DNA of 64,000 nucleotides from assembly GCA_038206355.1 (NCBI GenBank), contig JBBRAY010000013.1, positions 17,146-81,145 on the forward strand, in the 5' to 3' direction. Positions 50,244 through 58,673 of this stretch are shown here, one piece after another. Numbering within the stretch: position 1 is the stretch's first letter; each line of letters starts with the position of its first letter. A model generated the notes under the pieces. It was not told where the DNA came from and did no database searches. It was given only the letters and a program-made list of their open reading frames with translations. A program made the translations under genes and the position numbers. Source of the DNA: JAPLDB01 sp038206355. GTDB taxonomy: Bacteria; Bacteroidota; Bacteroidia; AKYH767-A; 2013-40CM-41-45.

Positions 50244-51302
50244 CTACGCAATAGTAATTTCTTTACTCAGATAAACATCCTGAATCATATTCAGCAATTC
50301 AATTCCATCCTTCATCGGTTTTTGAAATGCCTTCCGCCCGCTGATGAGCCCGTGACCGCCTGCACGTTTATTGATAACGGCTGTGGTTACTGCATCAGCA
50401 AGATCACTTGCACCTTTCGATTCACCACCGGAATTTATAAGTCCGATGCGTCCCATGTAACAGTTCACAACCTGGTAACGGCATAAATCAATCGGGTGAT
50501 CAGACGACAACTCAGAATAAACCTTAGGATGTGTTTTTCCAAAGTTAAGTGCTGTATAACCACCATTGTTTGTTGGCAATTTTTGTTTGATGATATCAGC
50601 CTGAATGGTAACTCCGAGGTGATTGGCTTGTCCTGTAAGATCTGCTGCTGTATGGTAATCCTTACCGTCTTTTTTAAAGCCGCTGTTGCGCAGGTAACAC
50701 CACAATATGGTAGCCATTCCAAGTTCATGGGCTTCCTCAAAAGCACGGGCTACTTCCTGAATTTGTCTTGATGATTCTTCCGAACCAAAATAGATTGTTG
50801 CTCCTATTGCTGCTGCTCCCATGTTGTAAGCGCTTTTAACTGTGCCAAACATGATCTGGTCAAACTTATTCGGATAGGTAAGAAACTCGTTGTGGTTTAT
50901 TTTAACGATGAAAGGAATTTTGTCTGCATACTTTTTAGAAACTGATCCCAGCACTCCAAAGGTAGAAGCAACTGCATTGCATCCGCCATCAAGGGCAAGT
51001 TTTACAATATTTTCAGGATCAAAATAAATCGGATTTGGCGCAAAAGAAGCACCTGCCGAATGTTCAATTCCCTGGTCAACAGGAAGTATGGAGACATAAC
51101 CGGATCCCTTCAGCCTTCCATTATTATAGATCTTGTTAAGGTTCTCCTGTACTTTTTTACTACGGTTGCTGATCGAAAAAATTCTTTCCACAAAATCATT
51201 CCCGGGTAAATGAATCATTTCCTTCTTAACCGTTTTGCATTGATGATTCAATAGGTCATCCCCGTTTGACCCCAGTAATTCAGTAATCTTCTGATAAGAC
51301 AT
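50244..51302 (-). CDS. Class I fructose-bisphosphate aldolase (DhnA/FbaB type)
   Basis: 352 residues. The DhnA-type signature is visible: YVSILPVDQGIEHSAGASFA, the Schiff-base-region FIVKINHNEFLTYPNKFDQI, and late VNCYMGRIGLINSGGESKGA SDLADAV with the phosphate-binding GGHGLISGRKAFQKP. It cleaves fructose-1,6-bisphosphate in glycolysis and forms it in gluconeogenesis. Unlike class II aldolases it needs no metal. TAGTTTTG (51334-51327, minus) is a plausible -7 element. Confidence 0.92.
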   Translation of the reverse strand: MSYQKITELLGSNGDDLLNHQCKTVKKEMIHLPGNDFVERIFSISNRSKKVQENLNKIYNNGRLKGSGYVSILPVDQGIEHSAGASFAPNPIYFDPENIVKLALDGGCNAVASTFGVLGSVSKKYADKIPFIVKINHNEFLTYPNKFDQIMFGTVKSAYNMGAAAIGATIYFGSEESSRQIQEVARAFEEAHELGMATILWCYLRNSGFKKDGKDYHTAADLTGQANHLGVTIQADIIKQKLPTNNGGYTALNFGKTHPKVYSELSSDHPIDLCRYQVVNCYMGRIGLINSGGESKGASDLADAVTTAVINKRAGGHGLISGRKAFQKPMKDGIELLNMIQDVYLSKEITIA

Positions 51303-51326
51303 ATTTCAGTTTTTAATTTCGAACGG

Positions 51327-51334
51327 CAAAACTA
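51327..51334 (-). promoter_or_regulatory. Possible -7 element of the aldolase gene
   Basis: TAGTTTTG on the minus strand fits TAnnTTTG, 24 bp before the ATG. The place of the -33 element is occupied by CGAAATGCGAAATAC words (51345-51360). Confidence 0.4.
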
Positions 51335-51491
51335 AGAGAGAAAACCGAAATGCGAAATACCTGATTTTAATAATACTGTTTTTGTGATTAAAAAATGTTC
51401 ACACAACGTCCATTCAGGGCTCATCCGGCACTCATTTGCTTACCGCCACTTTCGCCGTCACATAATTAATAAAAAATTAAAACAAATTAAA

Positions 51492-51752
51492 ATGAAAAAG
51501 ATCCTTTTCGCAATCGCTGCCACCGGCTTTGTCTTTGTACAAGCCATTGCACAAACACCTGCACCTGCATCGAAATCACCTGTGAAAGCTACGCAGACAA
51601 CTGCTCCGGCAACAAATGCTGCGCCTGCTGCAGTAAGTAAAACGGCTCCTATGATGCACAAGGAAGGCGTGCATAGTAAGAAAGCAGTTCACAATGTGGG
51701 GGCAGAAAAAGCGGCCGAAAAATCGGTGGCCCCGGCAAGCAACAAAAAGTAA
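51492..51752 (+). CDS. Small secreted Ala/Pro/Lys-rich protein
   Basis: 86 residues from MKKILFAIAATGFVFVQAIA at 51492, a clear signal peptide ending near QAIAQ; the frame is open for 36 more upstream codons, but those carry no signal. The mature part is low complexity (TPAPASKSPVKATQTTAPAT ... KKAVHNVGAEKAAEKS), rich in Ala, Lys, Thr and Pro, without Cys. No family recognised. It is followed by a terminator. Confidence 0.6.
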   Translation: MKKILFAIAATGFVFVQAIAQTPAPASKSPVKATQTTAPATNAAPAAVSKTAPMMHKEGVHSKKAVHNVGAEKAAEKSVAPASNKK

Positions 51753-51769
51753 TTTGCCCGGTCATTAAA

Positions 51770-51811
51770 AAGATGCCCCGTCCTGAAATATTTGGGATGG
51801 GGTATTTTTAT
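51770..51811. terminator. Terminator between the small secreted protein and the TamL-like gene
   Basis: ATGCCCCGTCCT (51773-51784) pairs with GGGATGGGGTAT (51794-51805) through a 12-bp stem with three G-T wobbles, followed by TTTTT. It lies between convergent genes. Confidence 0.75.
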
Positions 51812-51814
51812 AAC

Positions 51815-54184
51815 TCAGAATGGATAACCAATAGCCAGATTCGGAACGATTTGCCCGATCACAAATTTCTGATGGGCATAGAACCAACGGTTAGATACCG
51901 GAAGTGATGGATCAACCAACTTCAATCCAAAGTCGGTACGGATGATAAAAAAACCGAAGTTGATTCTGATTCCCAATCCTGCACCCACTGCAATTTCACT
52001 CAACATGTCTTTGGAATCAAAAAGGGCTCCTTCCAGTTTTGTAAATTTATCATTGAGCAGCCATACATTTCCCGCATCCACAAAAGGAGCAATTTCAAGT
52101 TTTTTAAAAATTGCAGAGCGGTATTCAAGGTTCATCAATAATTTCATGTCGCCTCCATTTTCAATGTCACTTAAATCCTGATACGATCCCGGGCCCAGTG
52201 AGCGTGCACGCCATGCACGGATGTCGTTTGCACCACCAATAAAAAATGCTTTGTCGAAAGGAAGGGTAAGATTTTTAGAATTTCCGTATGTAATACCTAT
52301 TCCCGCAGCAAGCCGGAAGACAACTGTATTACTCGGATTCACCCACAAGTGATAACTCAAATCAAAATCGGGTTTAACATACTGAGAGAAAATATTTCCA
52401 AATATTGTAAATCTTTCTTCTGAAGTGTCCTTCACTGCGTTTGACAACATGCTATACCAGTAAATTGTGTTACCCGCAGTTTCAAGGTTGGTACGAAAAA
52501 AATAATAGCTCTTGGTGATATCGGTACTCTGATTGGTGTATACCCAGCCGAATCTGCCTGATGTGATAAGGTGATTTTTATAACTGTAAATTAAACTCGG
52601 ATCTCCTGTTTCAATCAGACGCATTTCAAATTTTGGCGAGTTCGTTACATTAACAGAATTAACTTCAAACGGATAATACTGAAACCGCTGGCGAATGGAC
52701 GGCTTCCAGGAATATCCAATAGAAAACTTTGAAATGATACGCTTGTAGTCAGGTCTGTTCTGGTAATTCGTTCCTACCGTTAGATAAGTTCTCGGATTAA
52801 AATATCTCGAAGTATTTCTTTCAATAAATCCGGGTAACAGAAATTTTTTAAATCCCAGACTGAGTTCAGGGCCGAAGTCATAGGTATTAAAAAATAAAAG
52901 TTTTTTAGAAATATTTGGGTCGGAAAAATTACGGAGTGACTCAAGTCCGCCTGACAGTTTCAACTCCAGCGATTCTGCTCCTTTGAAAAGATTTTTATTC
53001 TGGTACGTCACACTTCCGGCTACTCCCAGGTTTCCGCCGTTATGCGTAAGTTCACTTTCATATTTATATTCCTGTTTCGCAGAAGGTGAAAGTTGAATAT
53101 AAACGTCAAGCAGGTATTCATGCTGACTGCCATCGCGTGGGACTTCAACAAATCTGAAATTGATAAATTTGAACATGTTCAAACCTGCAAGCCCGGAATA
53201 AGTATTGTCAATATCCTTTTGGTAAAAACTATCCCCCTTTTTAATATAAATGAACCGCAACAACATTTCCTTTTTCAGGTATTCATTCGAATCGTTTCCC
53301 AGAAAATAATAATCGTTAAGCAGAATAGTGTCAGATGTTGCTGAAGTTTCTCCGTTAAGAGAATTATAATCCGGAGAAATAAAAATATTATTGAGCCGGT
53401 ACCGGTGGTGCTTCTCCATTGACTTGAATTGGGTATTGGGACCTGCATTTTCAAACTGACTATTCACATACAAAAAAACATCTACCTGATGTGATCCGAG
53501 GGAACTATCCAATTCATAAATGATATAATTCCTGTTGAAAAAATAATAACCGCGGTCTCTGATGAATGATGTAACCCGGTCACGTTCCTTCTCCAGCACA
53601 TCTGCATCATATATTTTTCCCGGAATAATCAGCGACTTCTTTTGTTCAGAAATAATATTATCCTGAATCTCGCTATCGGAAGACCTGTAAGAGATATTGC
53701 GTACTTTATAAGGTTCATTCGGATGAAGATGATAATATACAATCGCTTTCTTCTTTTTCAGGATCACCGTATCCGATACGGTCCCATCAAAATAGCCTTT
53801 TCGCTGAATATAAATTTCCAATTGTTCTCTTGTTCGTTCTGTTAATCTATTGTCAAGTATTACAGGTTCTTCACCGATCTTTCTCATTCCCCGCTTTACT
53901 CTTTTCCAGAACTTGCCAAGCCCTTTATGCCCTTCAACTGTGGTATCACCGATGTTTCCAAAATTATAAAACCCAAGGTGCAACCGGATCACTCCGAGTA
54001 TTTTACGGTTTGACTTCTGTTTGAATAATGAATTTAATTCTTCCCTCTTAAAATGAACGGAATCGCTTTCTATTTTACTCTTTGTTAAAAAATAACTTCC
54101 CTCAGGAATTTTTTTCAGGGGATTACATGCAATAAATGCTACCGATGAAAAGAGTAAAATAAAAAGCAGCAATCGTGAATTCAA
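51815..54184 (-). CDS. Outer-membrane lipoprotein of the Omp85/TamA family (TamL-like)
   Basis: 789 residues. The N-terminus has a lipoprotein signal with lipobox SVAFIAC (Cys20), as in Bacteroidota TamL. Residues ~25-330 hold POTRA-like segments (RGYYFFNRNYIIYELDSSLG; KGDSFYQKDIDNTYSGLAGL NMF), and ~370-789 form a 16-stranded Omp85 barrel with FFIGGANDIRAWRARSLGPG (the loop-6 VRG-like motif) and the C-terminal strand ending in YPF. It presumably works with a TamB partner in outer-membrane protein or lipid transport (family inference). Confidence 0.85.
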   Translation of the reverse strand: MNSRLLLFILLFSSVAFIACNPLKKIPEGSYFLTKSKIESDSVHFKREELNSLFKQKSNRKILGVIRLHLGFYNFGNIGDTTVEGHKGLGKFWKRVKRGMRKIGEEPVILDNRLTERTREQLEIYIQRKGYFDGTVSDTVILKKKKAIVYYHLHPNEPYKVRNISYRSSDSEIQDNIISEQKKSLIIPGKIYDADVLEKERDRVTSFIRDRGYYFFNRNYIIYELDSSLGSHQVDVFLYVNSQFENAGPNTQFKSMEKHHRYRLNNIFISPDYNSLNGETSATSDTILLNDYYFLGNDSNEYLKKEMLLRFIYIKKGDSFYQKDIDNTYSGLAGLNMFKFINFRFVEVPRDGSQHEYLLDVYIQLSPSAKQEYKYESELTHNGGNLGVAGSVTYQNKNLFKGAESLELKLSGGLESLRNFSDPNISKKLLFFNTYDFGPELSLGFKKFLLPGFIERNTSRYFNPRTYLTVGTNYQNRPDYKRIISKFSIGYSWKPSIRQRFQYYPFEVNSVNVTNSPKFEMRLIETGDPSLIYSYKNHLITSGRFGWVYTNQSTDITKSYYFFRTNLETAGNTIYWYSMLSNAVKDTSEERFTIFGNIFSQYVKPDFDLSYHLWVNPSNTVVFRLAAGIGITYGNSKNLTLPFDKAFFIGGANDIRAWRARSLGPGSYQDLSDIENGGDMKLLMNLEYRSAIFKKLEIAPFVDAGNVWLLNDKFTKLEGALFDSKDMLSEIAVGAGLGIRINFGFFIIRTDFGLKLVDPSLPVSNRWFYAHQKFVIGQIVPNLAIGYPF

Positions 54185-54203
54185 AATGGAATGGTCTGTC
54201 GTG

Positions 54204-54211
54204 CAAAAATA
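54204..54211 (-). promoter_or_regulatory. Possible -7 element of the TamL-like gene
   Basis: TATTTTTG on the minus strand, 19 bp before the ATG at 54184. The nearest TTG is at 16 bp, shorter than the usual 19-21. Confidence 0.35.
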
Positions 54212-54326
54212 GTATTATGATTCCGAGCAATTGTTTGTCTGATCATAACTTTTCGACATAATGGTAACCTGTCATTGATATTTAATAACTAATTTTTTGC
54301 AGCTAAAAGTGTTACAGGGCAATGTG

Positions 54327-54334
54327 TAATTTTG
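54327..54334 (+). promoter_or_regulatory. Possible -7 element of tsaE
   Basis: TAATTTTG matches TAnnTTTG and lies 10 bp before the ATG at 54345, which predicts a very short leader. The nearest upstream TTG (54297-54299) is 27 bp away. Confidence 0.4.
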
Positions 54335-54344
54335 CAGGACAATT

Positions 54345-54764
54345 ATGCAATCAGGTCAGGAGTTTACACTGGATGAAATCGAACTGGCAGCAGCCGGTTT
54401 CCTGAAAACTCATTTCCGATTCAGGATTTTTGCATTCTTTGGTGAAATGGGTGCCGGAAAGACAACCTTCATTAAAGCCTTGTGCAAAATCCTGGGAGTG
54501 AGTGAAAATATTTCCAGTCCCACTTTTGCACTGGTTAATGAATACAAAGACGGATCAGGAAATCCTGTATATCACTTTGACTTCTACAGAATAGAAAAAG
54601 AGCAGGAAGCTGTGGACATAGGAGTCAATGAATATTTCAATAGTGGTTGCTATTGTTTTATCGAGTGGTCAGAAAAAATTTTACATTTATTGCCTGAAGA
54701 AGCACTTAAAGTTCACATCAGTGTCGCAAGCGAAAACAGAATAATTACAACAGAAAATGTCTGA
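54345..54764 (+). CDS. tsaE: tRNA threonylcarbamoyladenosine biosynthesis ATPase TsaE
   Basis: 139 residues. Walker A GEMGAGKTT (33-41), switch region ISSPTFALVNEY and the HFDFYRIE and FIEWSEKI motifs are all family signatures. It powers the TsaB-TsaD complex that makes t6A37 in ANN-decoding tRNAs. Its last 8 bp overlap the start of ald, so the two are translationally coupled. Confidence 0.95.
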   Translation: MQSGQEFTLDEIELAAAGFLKTHFRFRIFAFFGEMGAGKTTFIKALCKILGVSENISSPTFALVNEYKDGSGNPVYHFDFYRIEKEQEAVDIGVNEYFNSGCYCFIEWSEKILHLLPEEALKVHISVASENRIITTENV

Positions 54765-55983
54765 GCATACACCGGGAAGATTTTCAAGTATTATCAATCC
54801 TTCTTTCATCACGAAAGAGCAGATGGTTGAAGTAAAAAAGAAGGAGAAGAAATTATATATTGGAATTCCCAGGGAAATATCTTTTCAGGAAAACAGAATC
54901 CCGCTCATACCGGAAGCAGTGGGTATGCTCGTTGCAAATGGTCATGAAATAGTTATTGAAACAAATGCGGGCAAAACTTCCAACATTCAGGATTCTGATT
55001 TCAGTGAAGCCGGTGCTCAGATTGCCTACAGCCCTGAAGAAGTTTATAAAGCTGACATCGTACTGAAAGTAGCACCTCCATCTATTGATGAAGTTGAACT
55101 TATGCAACCCCGTCAGCAACTGATATCCATCCTTCAGATGAGTATGCAAGATGAAGCTTATATACGTAAACTAAGCGGTAAGAAAATCACCGCCATCGGT
55201 TATGAATACCTGCATGATGAATCGGGCGCCTACCCCATCATCCAGGCGATGAGTGAAATCGTTGGCAGCACATCTATTCTGATTGCAGCAGAGTACCTCA
55301 GCAATACTTTCAATGGAAAAGGGGAACTGCTCGGCGGAATTGCCGGAATAGCACCAACGGAAGTAGTAATTATCGGTGCCGGAACAGTAGGAGAATATGC
55401 CACACGTGCAGCACTTGGACTGGGAGCCAACGTAAAAGTGTTCGATAATTCCATTCACCGGTTAAGAAGATTACAGAACCGTCTCGGAAGGCGCATTTTT
55501 ACATCTGTCATCAGCCCGAAAACATTATTAAGAGAACTTAAAAATGCCGACGTAGCCATTGGCGCATTGAGAAGTAATGAAGGCCGTGCACCGGTAGTCG
55601 TTACGGATGAAATGGTAAGCGAAATGAGGGTCGGATCAGTCATCATTGATGTGAGCATTGATCAGGGCGGTTGCTTTGAAACGAGTGAAGTTACCAATCA
55701 TTCTCAACCGGTCTTCCGGAAATACGGAGTCGTCCATTATTGCGTTCCCAATATTGCCTCACGGGTTAGCCGTACTGCCAGTACAGCACTGAGTAATATT
55801 TTTACTCCCATTCTCATCAGTATCGGAGAAGAAGGAGGAATTGATGAAATGTTGTGGAAAAATAAAGCGGTACGAAAAGGAGTTTACCTCTACCGCGGAT
55901 CTGTAACAAACCGTTATGTAAGCGAGGCAACTACACTTCCATACAAGGACCTGGACCTGTTGATGGCAGCCGGCAGGATTTAG
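54757..55983 (+). CDS. ald: Alanine dehydrogenase
   Basis: 408 residues. An N-terminal extension of ~30 residues precedes the catalytic domain (IGIPREISFQENRIPLIPEA VGMLVANGHEI). The Rossmann motif is VVIIGAGTVGEYATRAALGL (about residues 205-224). VLKVAPPSIDEVELMQPRQQ and VPNIASRVSRTASTALSNIF are typical. It interconverts alanine and pyruvate plus ammonia with NAD. The family also includes transhydrogenase alpha subunits, but length and motifs favour Ald. Coupled to tsaE. Confidence 0.88.
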   Translation: MSEHTPGRFSSIINPSFITKEQMVEVKKKEKKLYIGIPREISFQENRIPLIPEAVGMLVANGHEIVIETNAGKTSNIQDSDFSEAGAQIAYSPEEVYKADIVLKVAPPSIDEVELMQPRQQLISILQMSMQDEAYIRKLSGKKITAIGYEYLHDESGAYPIIQAMSEIVGSTSILIAAEYLSNTFNGKGELLGGIAGIAPTEVVIIGAGTVGEYATRAALGLGANVKVFDNSIHRLRRLQNRLGRRIFTSVISPKTLLRELKNADVAIGALRSNEGRAPVVVTDEMVSEMRVGSVIIDVSIDQGGCFETSEVTNHSQPVFRKYGVVHYCVPNIASRVSRTASTALSNIFTPILISIGEEGGIDEMLWKNKAVRKGVYLYRGSVTNRYVSEATTLPYKDLDLLMAAGRI

Positions 55984-56085
55984 CTTAAACAGCCGCTTTA
56001 CGGAATTTTTTTTATTCATCCCGGATGCAGCAAAAATGGCTGTAACCCTTTACTGCTATGGCTTGTAAGGTTTAAAAGAAATATA

Positions 56086-56115
56086 TTGACTTTGGGCGAA
56101 CTTTGCGTATATTTG
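56086..56115 (+). promoter_or_regulatory. Near-consensus promoter upstream of the unknown 150-residue gene
   Basis: TTG (56086-56088) is followed after exactly 19 bp by TATATTTG (56108-56115), the full Bacteroidota housekeeping form. The transcript would have a ~95-nt leader before the ATG at 56215; that leader holds no ORF. Confidence 0.75.
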
Positions 56116-56214
56116 CCGTGTTCCAATAAGAAATTTCCACACACACATCACGGGTTACTGAAAAGATAACATTGTTAGAAATCAAGCTATTAAACCATAG
56201 TAAATCAAAATCTC

Positions 56215-56667
56215 ATGTTACTTTACGACACTCTCGACCGATTTGAAAAAAAGTTTGCCCACCTTAAAAAAAAGGGCTTGCGTGTAAATGGCCTCAAGAT
56301 GATTGATCCCAAACGCAAAAAGCATGTGATTGACATCAGTCGTCCGTTGCTTTTCGACAACCGTCAGCTTCCGAAAATTTTTGAAGGACTCGACGTGAAA
56401 GCCGTTGTTTCCGGTGACCTTCCTCTTGAATTTGCAATTGATCGCACTAAACCGGACTGGCAAAAGAAAGAATACGTTTGGGCACCTGAACGTTTTGAAA
56501 AATATGTTGATCGTTGTTCTGACGAGATCAAGAAAAAATTAGGTGATCCAAAAATGACGAGGGAAGATATGCTGAGTGCATTGTGTTTCGGTGACTATAA
56601 AGCGCATAAAGAAAAAACACAGTTGCTGATTGATGAAGGTAAACTTCCCAACTATCATAAGAACTGA
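56215..56667 (+). CDS. Conserved-looking cytoplasmic protein of unknown function
   Basis: 150 residues, no signal peptide or membrane segment, strongly basic N-terminal half (FEKKFAHLKKKGLRVNGLKM, DPKRKKHVIDISRPLL). Mixed alpha/beta composition with several charged helices (ERFEKYVDRCSDEIKKKLGD) and one Cys pair far apart (Cys~111 and ~134). I do not recognise the family. The gene has a near-consensus promoter of its own, a 95-nt leader and its own terminator, so it is a single-gene unit that is probably well expressed. Confidence 0.75.
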   Translation: MLLYDTLDRFEKKFAHLKKKGLRVNGLKMIDPKRKKHVIDISRPLLFDNRQLPKIFEGLDVKAVVSGDLPLEFAIDRTKPDWQKKEYVWAPERFEKYVDRCSDEIKKKLGDPKMTREDMLSALCFGDYKAHKEKTQLLIDEGKLPNYHKN

Positions 56668-56692
56668 TTTTCATAGAATAATTTTAAAATTA

Positions 56693-56729
56693 AAAATCGC
56701 CCTTCATTCAGGGGCGATTTTTTTTTGAA
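56693..56729 (+). terminator. Intrinsic terminator after the unknown 150-residue gene
   Basis: AAAATCGCCC (56693-56702) pairs perfectly with GGGCGATTTT (56712-56721), followed by a run of T. Confidence 0.85.
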
Positions 56730-56836
56730 GCCTCCAATCCTTTGACAGTGGCCGATTTCAGTAGCTAAGTTTTCAACAAACGAAGGTATTTATCAACAAA
56801 TGATTGATGCACCTGTAATGGCATTCATTCCGTAGT

Positions 56837-56844
56837 TACTTTTG
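56837..56844 (+). promoter_or_regulatory. Possible -7 element of the HU gene
   Basis: TACTTTTG fits TAnnTTTG, 38 bp before the ATG at 56883. A -33 TTG at the usual distance is not seen. Confidence 0.3.
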
Positions 56845-56882
56845 ATACATAAATTATATTCTAATCATTAAAACTATCTAAA

Positions 56883-57155
56883 ATGAACAAAGCAGAATTG
56901 ATTGATGCAATTGCATCAGAGGCAAAGATCACCAAAGCAGATGCAAACCGTGCACTGGATGCATTCATGAATGCAACTACCAAGTCTTTGAAAAAAGGCG
57001 ATCGCGTGGCCTTGGTTGGTTTCGGCACTTTTTCTGTTGCAAAACGTGCAGCACGTAACGGCCGCAATCCTCAAACAGGAAAGCCAATTAAAATTGCTGC
57101 AAAGAAAGTGGCGAAATTCAAAGCCGGTGCTGATTTAGCTTCAAGAGTAAGATAA
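56883..57155 (+). CDS. HU family nucleoid DNA-binding protein
   Basis: 90 residues. MNKAELIDAIASEAKITKAD, VALVGFGTFSVAKRAARNGR NPQTGKPI and the basic C-terminus KKVAKFKAGADLASRVR match HU-beta. It bends and compacts DNA as a dimer. Single-gene unit with a terminator directly downstream. Confidence 0.96.
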   Translation: MNKAELIDAIASEAKITKADANRALDAFMNATTKSLKKGDRVALVGFGTFSVAKRAARNGRNPQTGKPIKIAAKKVAKFKAGADLASRVR

Positions 57156-57170
57156 GCTTTACAGCAACAA

Positions 57171-57208
57171 AAAAAAACCCGTTGTGAAAAATCATGACGG
57201 GTTTTTTT
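57171..57208 (+). terminator. Intrinsic terminator after HU gene
   Basis: AAAAAAACCCGT (57171-57182) pairs with ACGGGTTTTTTT (57197-57208): 12-bp stem ending in a T-run. Confidence 0.85.
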
Positions 57209-57352
57209 GTTCCTATCCTTCATCCCGAATACAAATCATTTTTCGAAAACTATCATGATTTACCATTCAGAAAATTTTCAAAATCTTTCAGAAATTAATA
57301 TGTGAGTGGGTTACATTTCGTTTTGTATTTTGGCCCCCCTTTATAAAACTCA

Positions 57353-58627
57353 ATGCGGAAGATTTTTTTTGAACGTCCTTATCTGGCACTCCTTCCGTTC
57401 CTTCTCCTATACCTCATTATCATTCTCGTTCAGGACTCCGGCATGCTAACCGGTGATGAAGGACGATACCTGACCTTTGCTGAAAATTTACTAAATGGAT
57501 TTTACTCACCGCCACCCCCGGAAATAAACTTATGGAATGGCCCGGGGTTTCCGTTATATCTGATCCCTTTTGTTGCTTTTAAAGTGCCCCTACTTATTAT
57601 TAGAATATTTAATGCAGTACTTTATTTCCTTGCCCTGATCCTTTTCAATAAAACCCTCTCCCATTTTATTAAAAAGAAGCGATCGCTCCTATTCACATTC
57701 CTGTTCGGTTGCTATTATATGCCATATAAAAGCTTACCACATATCATCTCAGAAACGCTGAGTATATTTCTTATAGCAGCAGTTGCATATATGGCTGTGA
57801 ATTATTTCTCTTCGAATTTAAAATACAAAAGTATCAAACACACTATTTTGTTTGCAATGGTTCTGGCATACCTTGCCTTAACAAAAGTACTATTTGGTGA
57901 AGTGTATCTTTTCGCGGCAATGCTGTTCCTGTTGCTATACCTCGTCACGAAAAACCCCTTGTACAAAAGATCTTTCAGCCTGATCATACTGGCATTTTTT
58001 TTTTGTATCCCGTATTTAATATATACATATTCCCTCTCAGGTAAAATACTTTACTGGAGCAATGCAGCCGGTATGAGTTTGTACTGGATGAGCAATCCCG
58101 TACCGGGGGAACTTGGTGAATGGCACAATGATTCACTTAATACTTCTTCATTGGATCAAAAATCCCTACAACTGCTACAACTGAATCATCAGGCAGAATA
58201 TGATGAGATTCATCAGTACAAAGGAGTTCAACGTGACATGAAATTCAAAGAAATGGCCTGGCGCAATCTGAAATCTCATCCGATTAAAATTTTTAAAAAC
58301 TGGATTGCCAACTGGAGTCGGATGTTTTTCAATTATCCTGAGAGCTACGTTTCACTTGGTACCGCCAAAATATTAAATATGCTTGTCAACATCCCTGTAC
58401 TATTACTGTTGGCATATTCAGCATTCCTCACCTTTAAAAATAAGTATCAGCTGCCTTTTGCCATCAAATTCCTGCTTATCATTTCCGGGATATATTTATT
58501 CGGCTCTTCTTTGCTGAGTGCTTATGACAGGATGTTTTATATTCATGCACCTGTATTCGGATTGTGGATATGCTATGCTTTTTCCTTTTTGAAAAAAAAT
58601 ACAAACAAAACTGCTACGGTGAGTTGA
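57353..58627 (+). CDS. GT39/ArnT-like membrane glycosyltransferase
   Basis: 424 residues with about ten hydrophobic helices. After the first helix comes the catalytic-type loop MLTGDEGRYLTFAENLLNGF (Asp-Glu, about residues 34-38), followed by WNGPGFPLYLIPFVAF, the arrangement of PMT/ArnT-type GT-C enzymes that use polyprenyl-phosphate sugars. The acceptor is unknown. It is convergent with the RemB/Wzi-like gene and adjacent to a polysaccharide cluster, so surface-glycan or glycoprotein synthesis is likely. No ORF is seen in the 197 bp before it. Confidence 0.8.
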   Translation: MRKIFFERPYLALLPFLLLYLIIILVQDSGMLTGDEGRYLTFAENLLNGFYSPPPPEINLWNGPGFPLYLIPFVAFKVPLLIIRIFNAVLYFLALILFNKTLSHFIKKKRSLLFTFLFGCYYMPYKSLPHIISETLSIFLIAAVAYMAVNYFSSNLKYKSIKHTILFAMVLAYLALTKVLFGEVYLFAAMLFLLLYLVTKNPLYKRSFSLIILAFFFCIPYLIYTYSLSGKILYWSNAAGMSLYWMSNPVPGELGEWHNDSLNTSSLDQKSLQLLQLNHQAEYDEIHQYKGVQRDMKFKEMAWRNLKSHPIKIFKNWIANWSRMFFNYPESYVSLGTAKILNMLVNIPVLLLLAYSAFLTFKNKYQLPFAIKFLLIISGIYLFGSSLLSAYDRMFYIHAPVFGLWICYAFSFLKKNTNKTATVS

Positions 58628-58673
58628 ATCTGCAAAATCACTGAACTGAAATCCCTCAGGTAAACCCGGTTTA

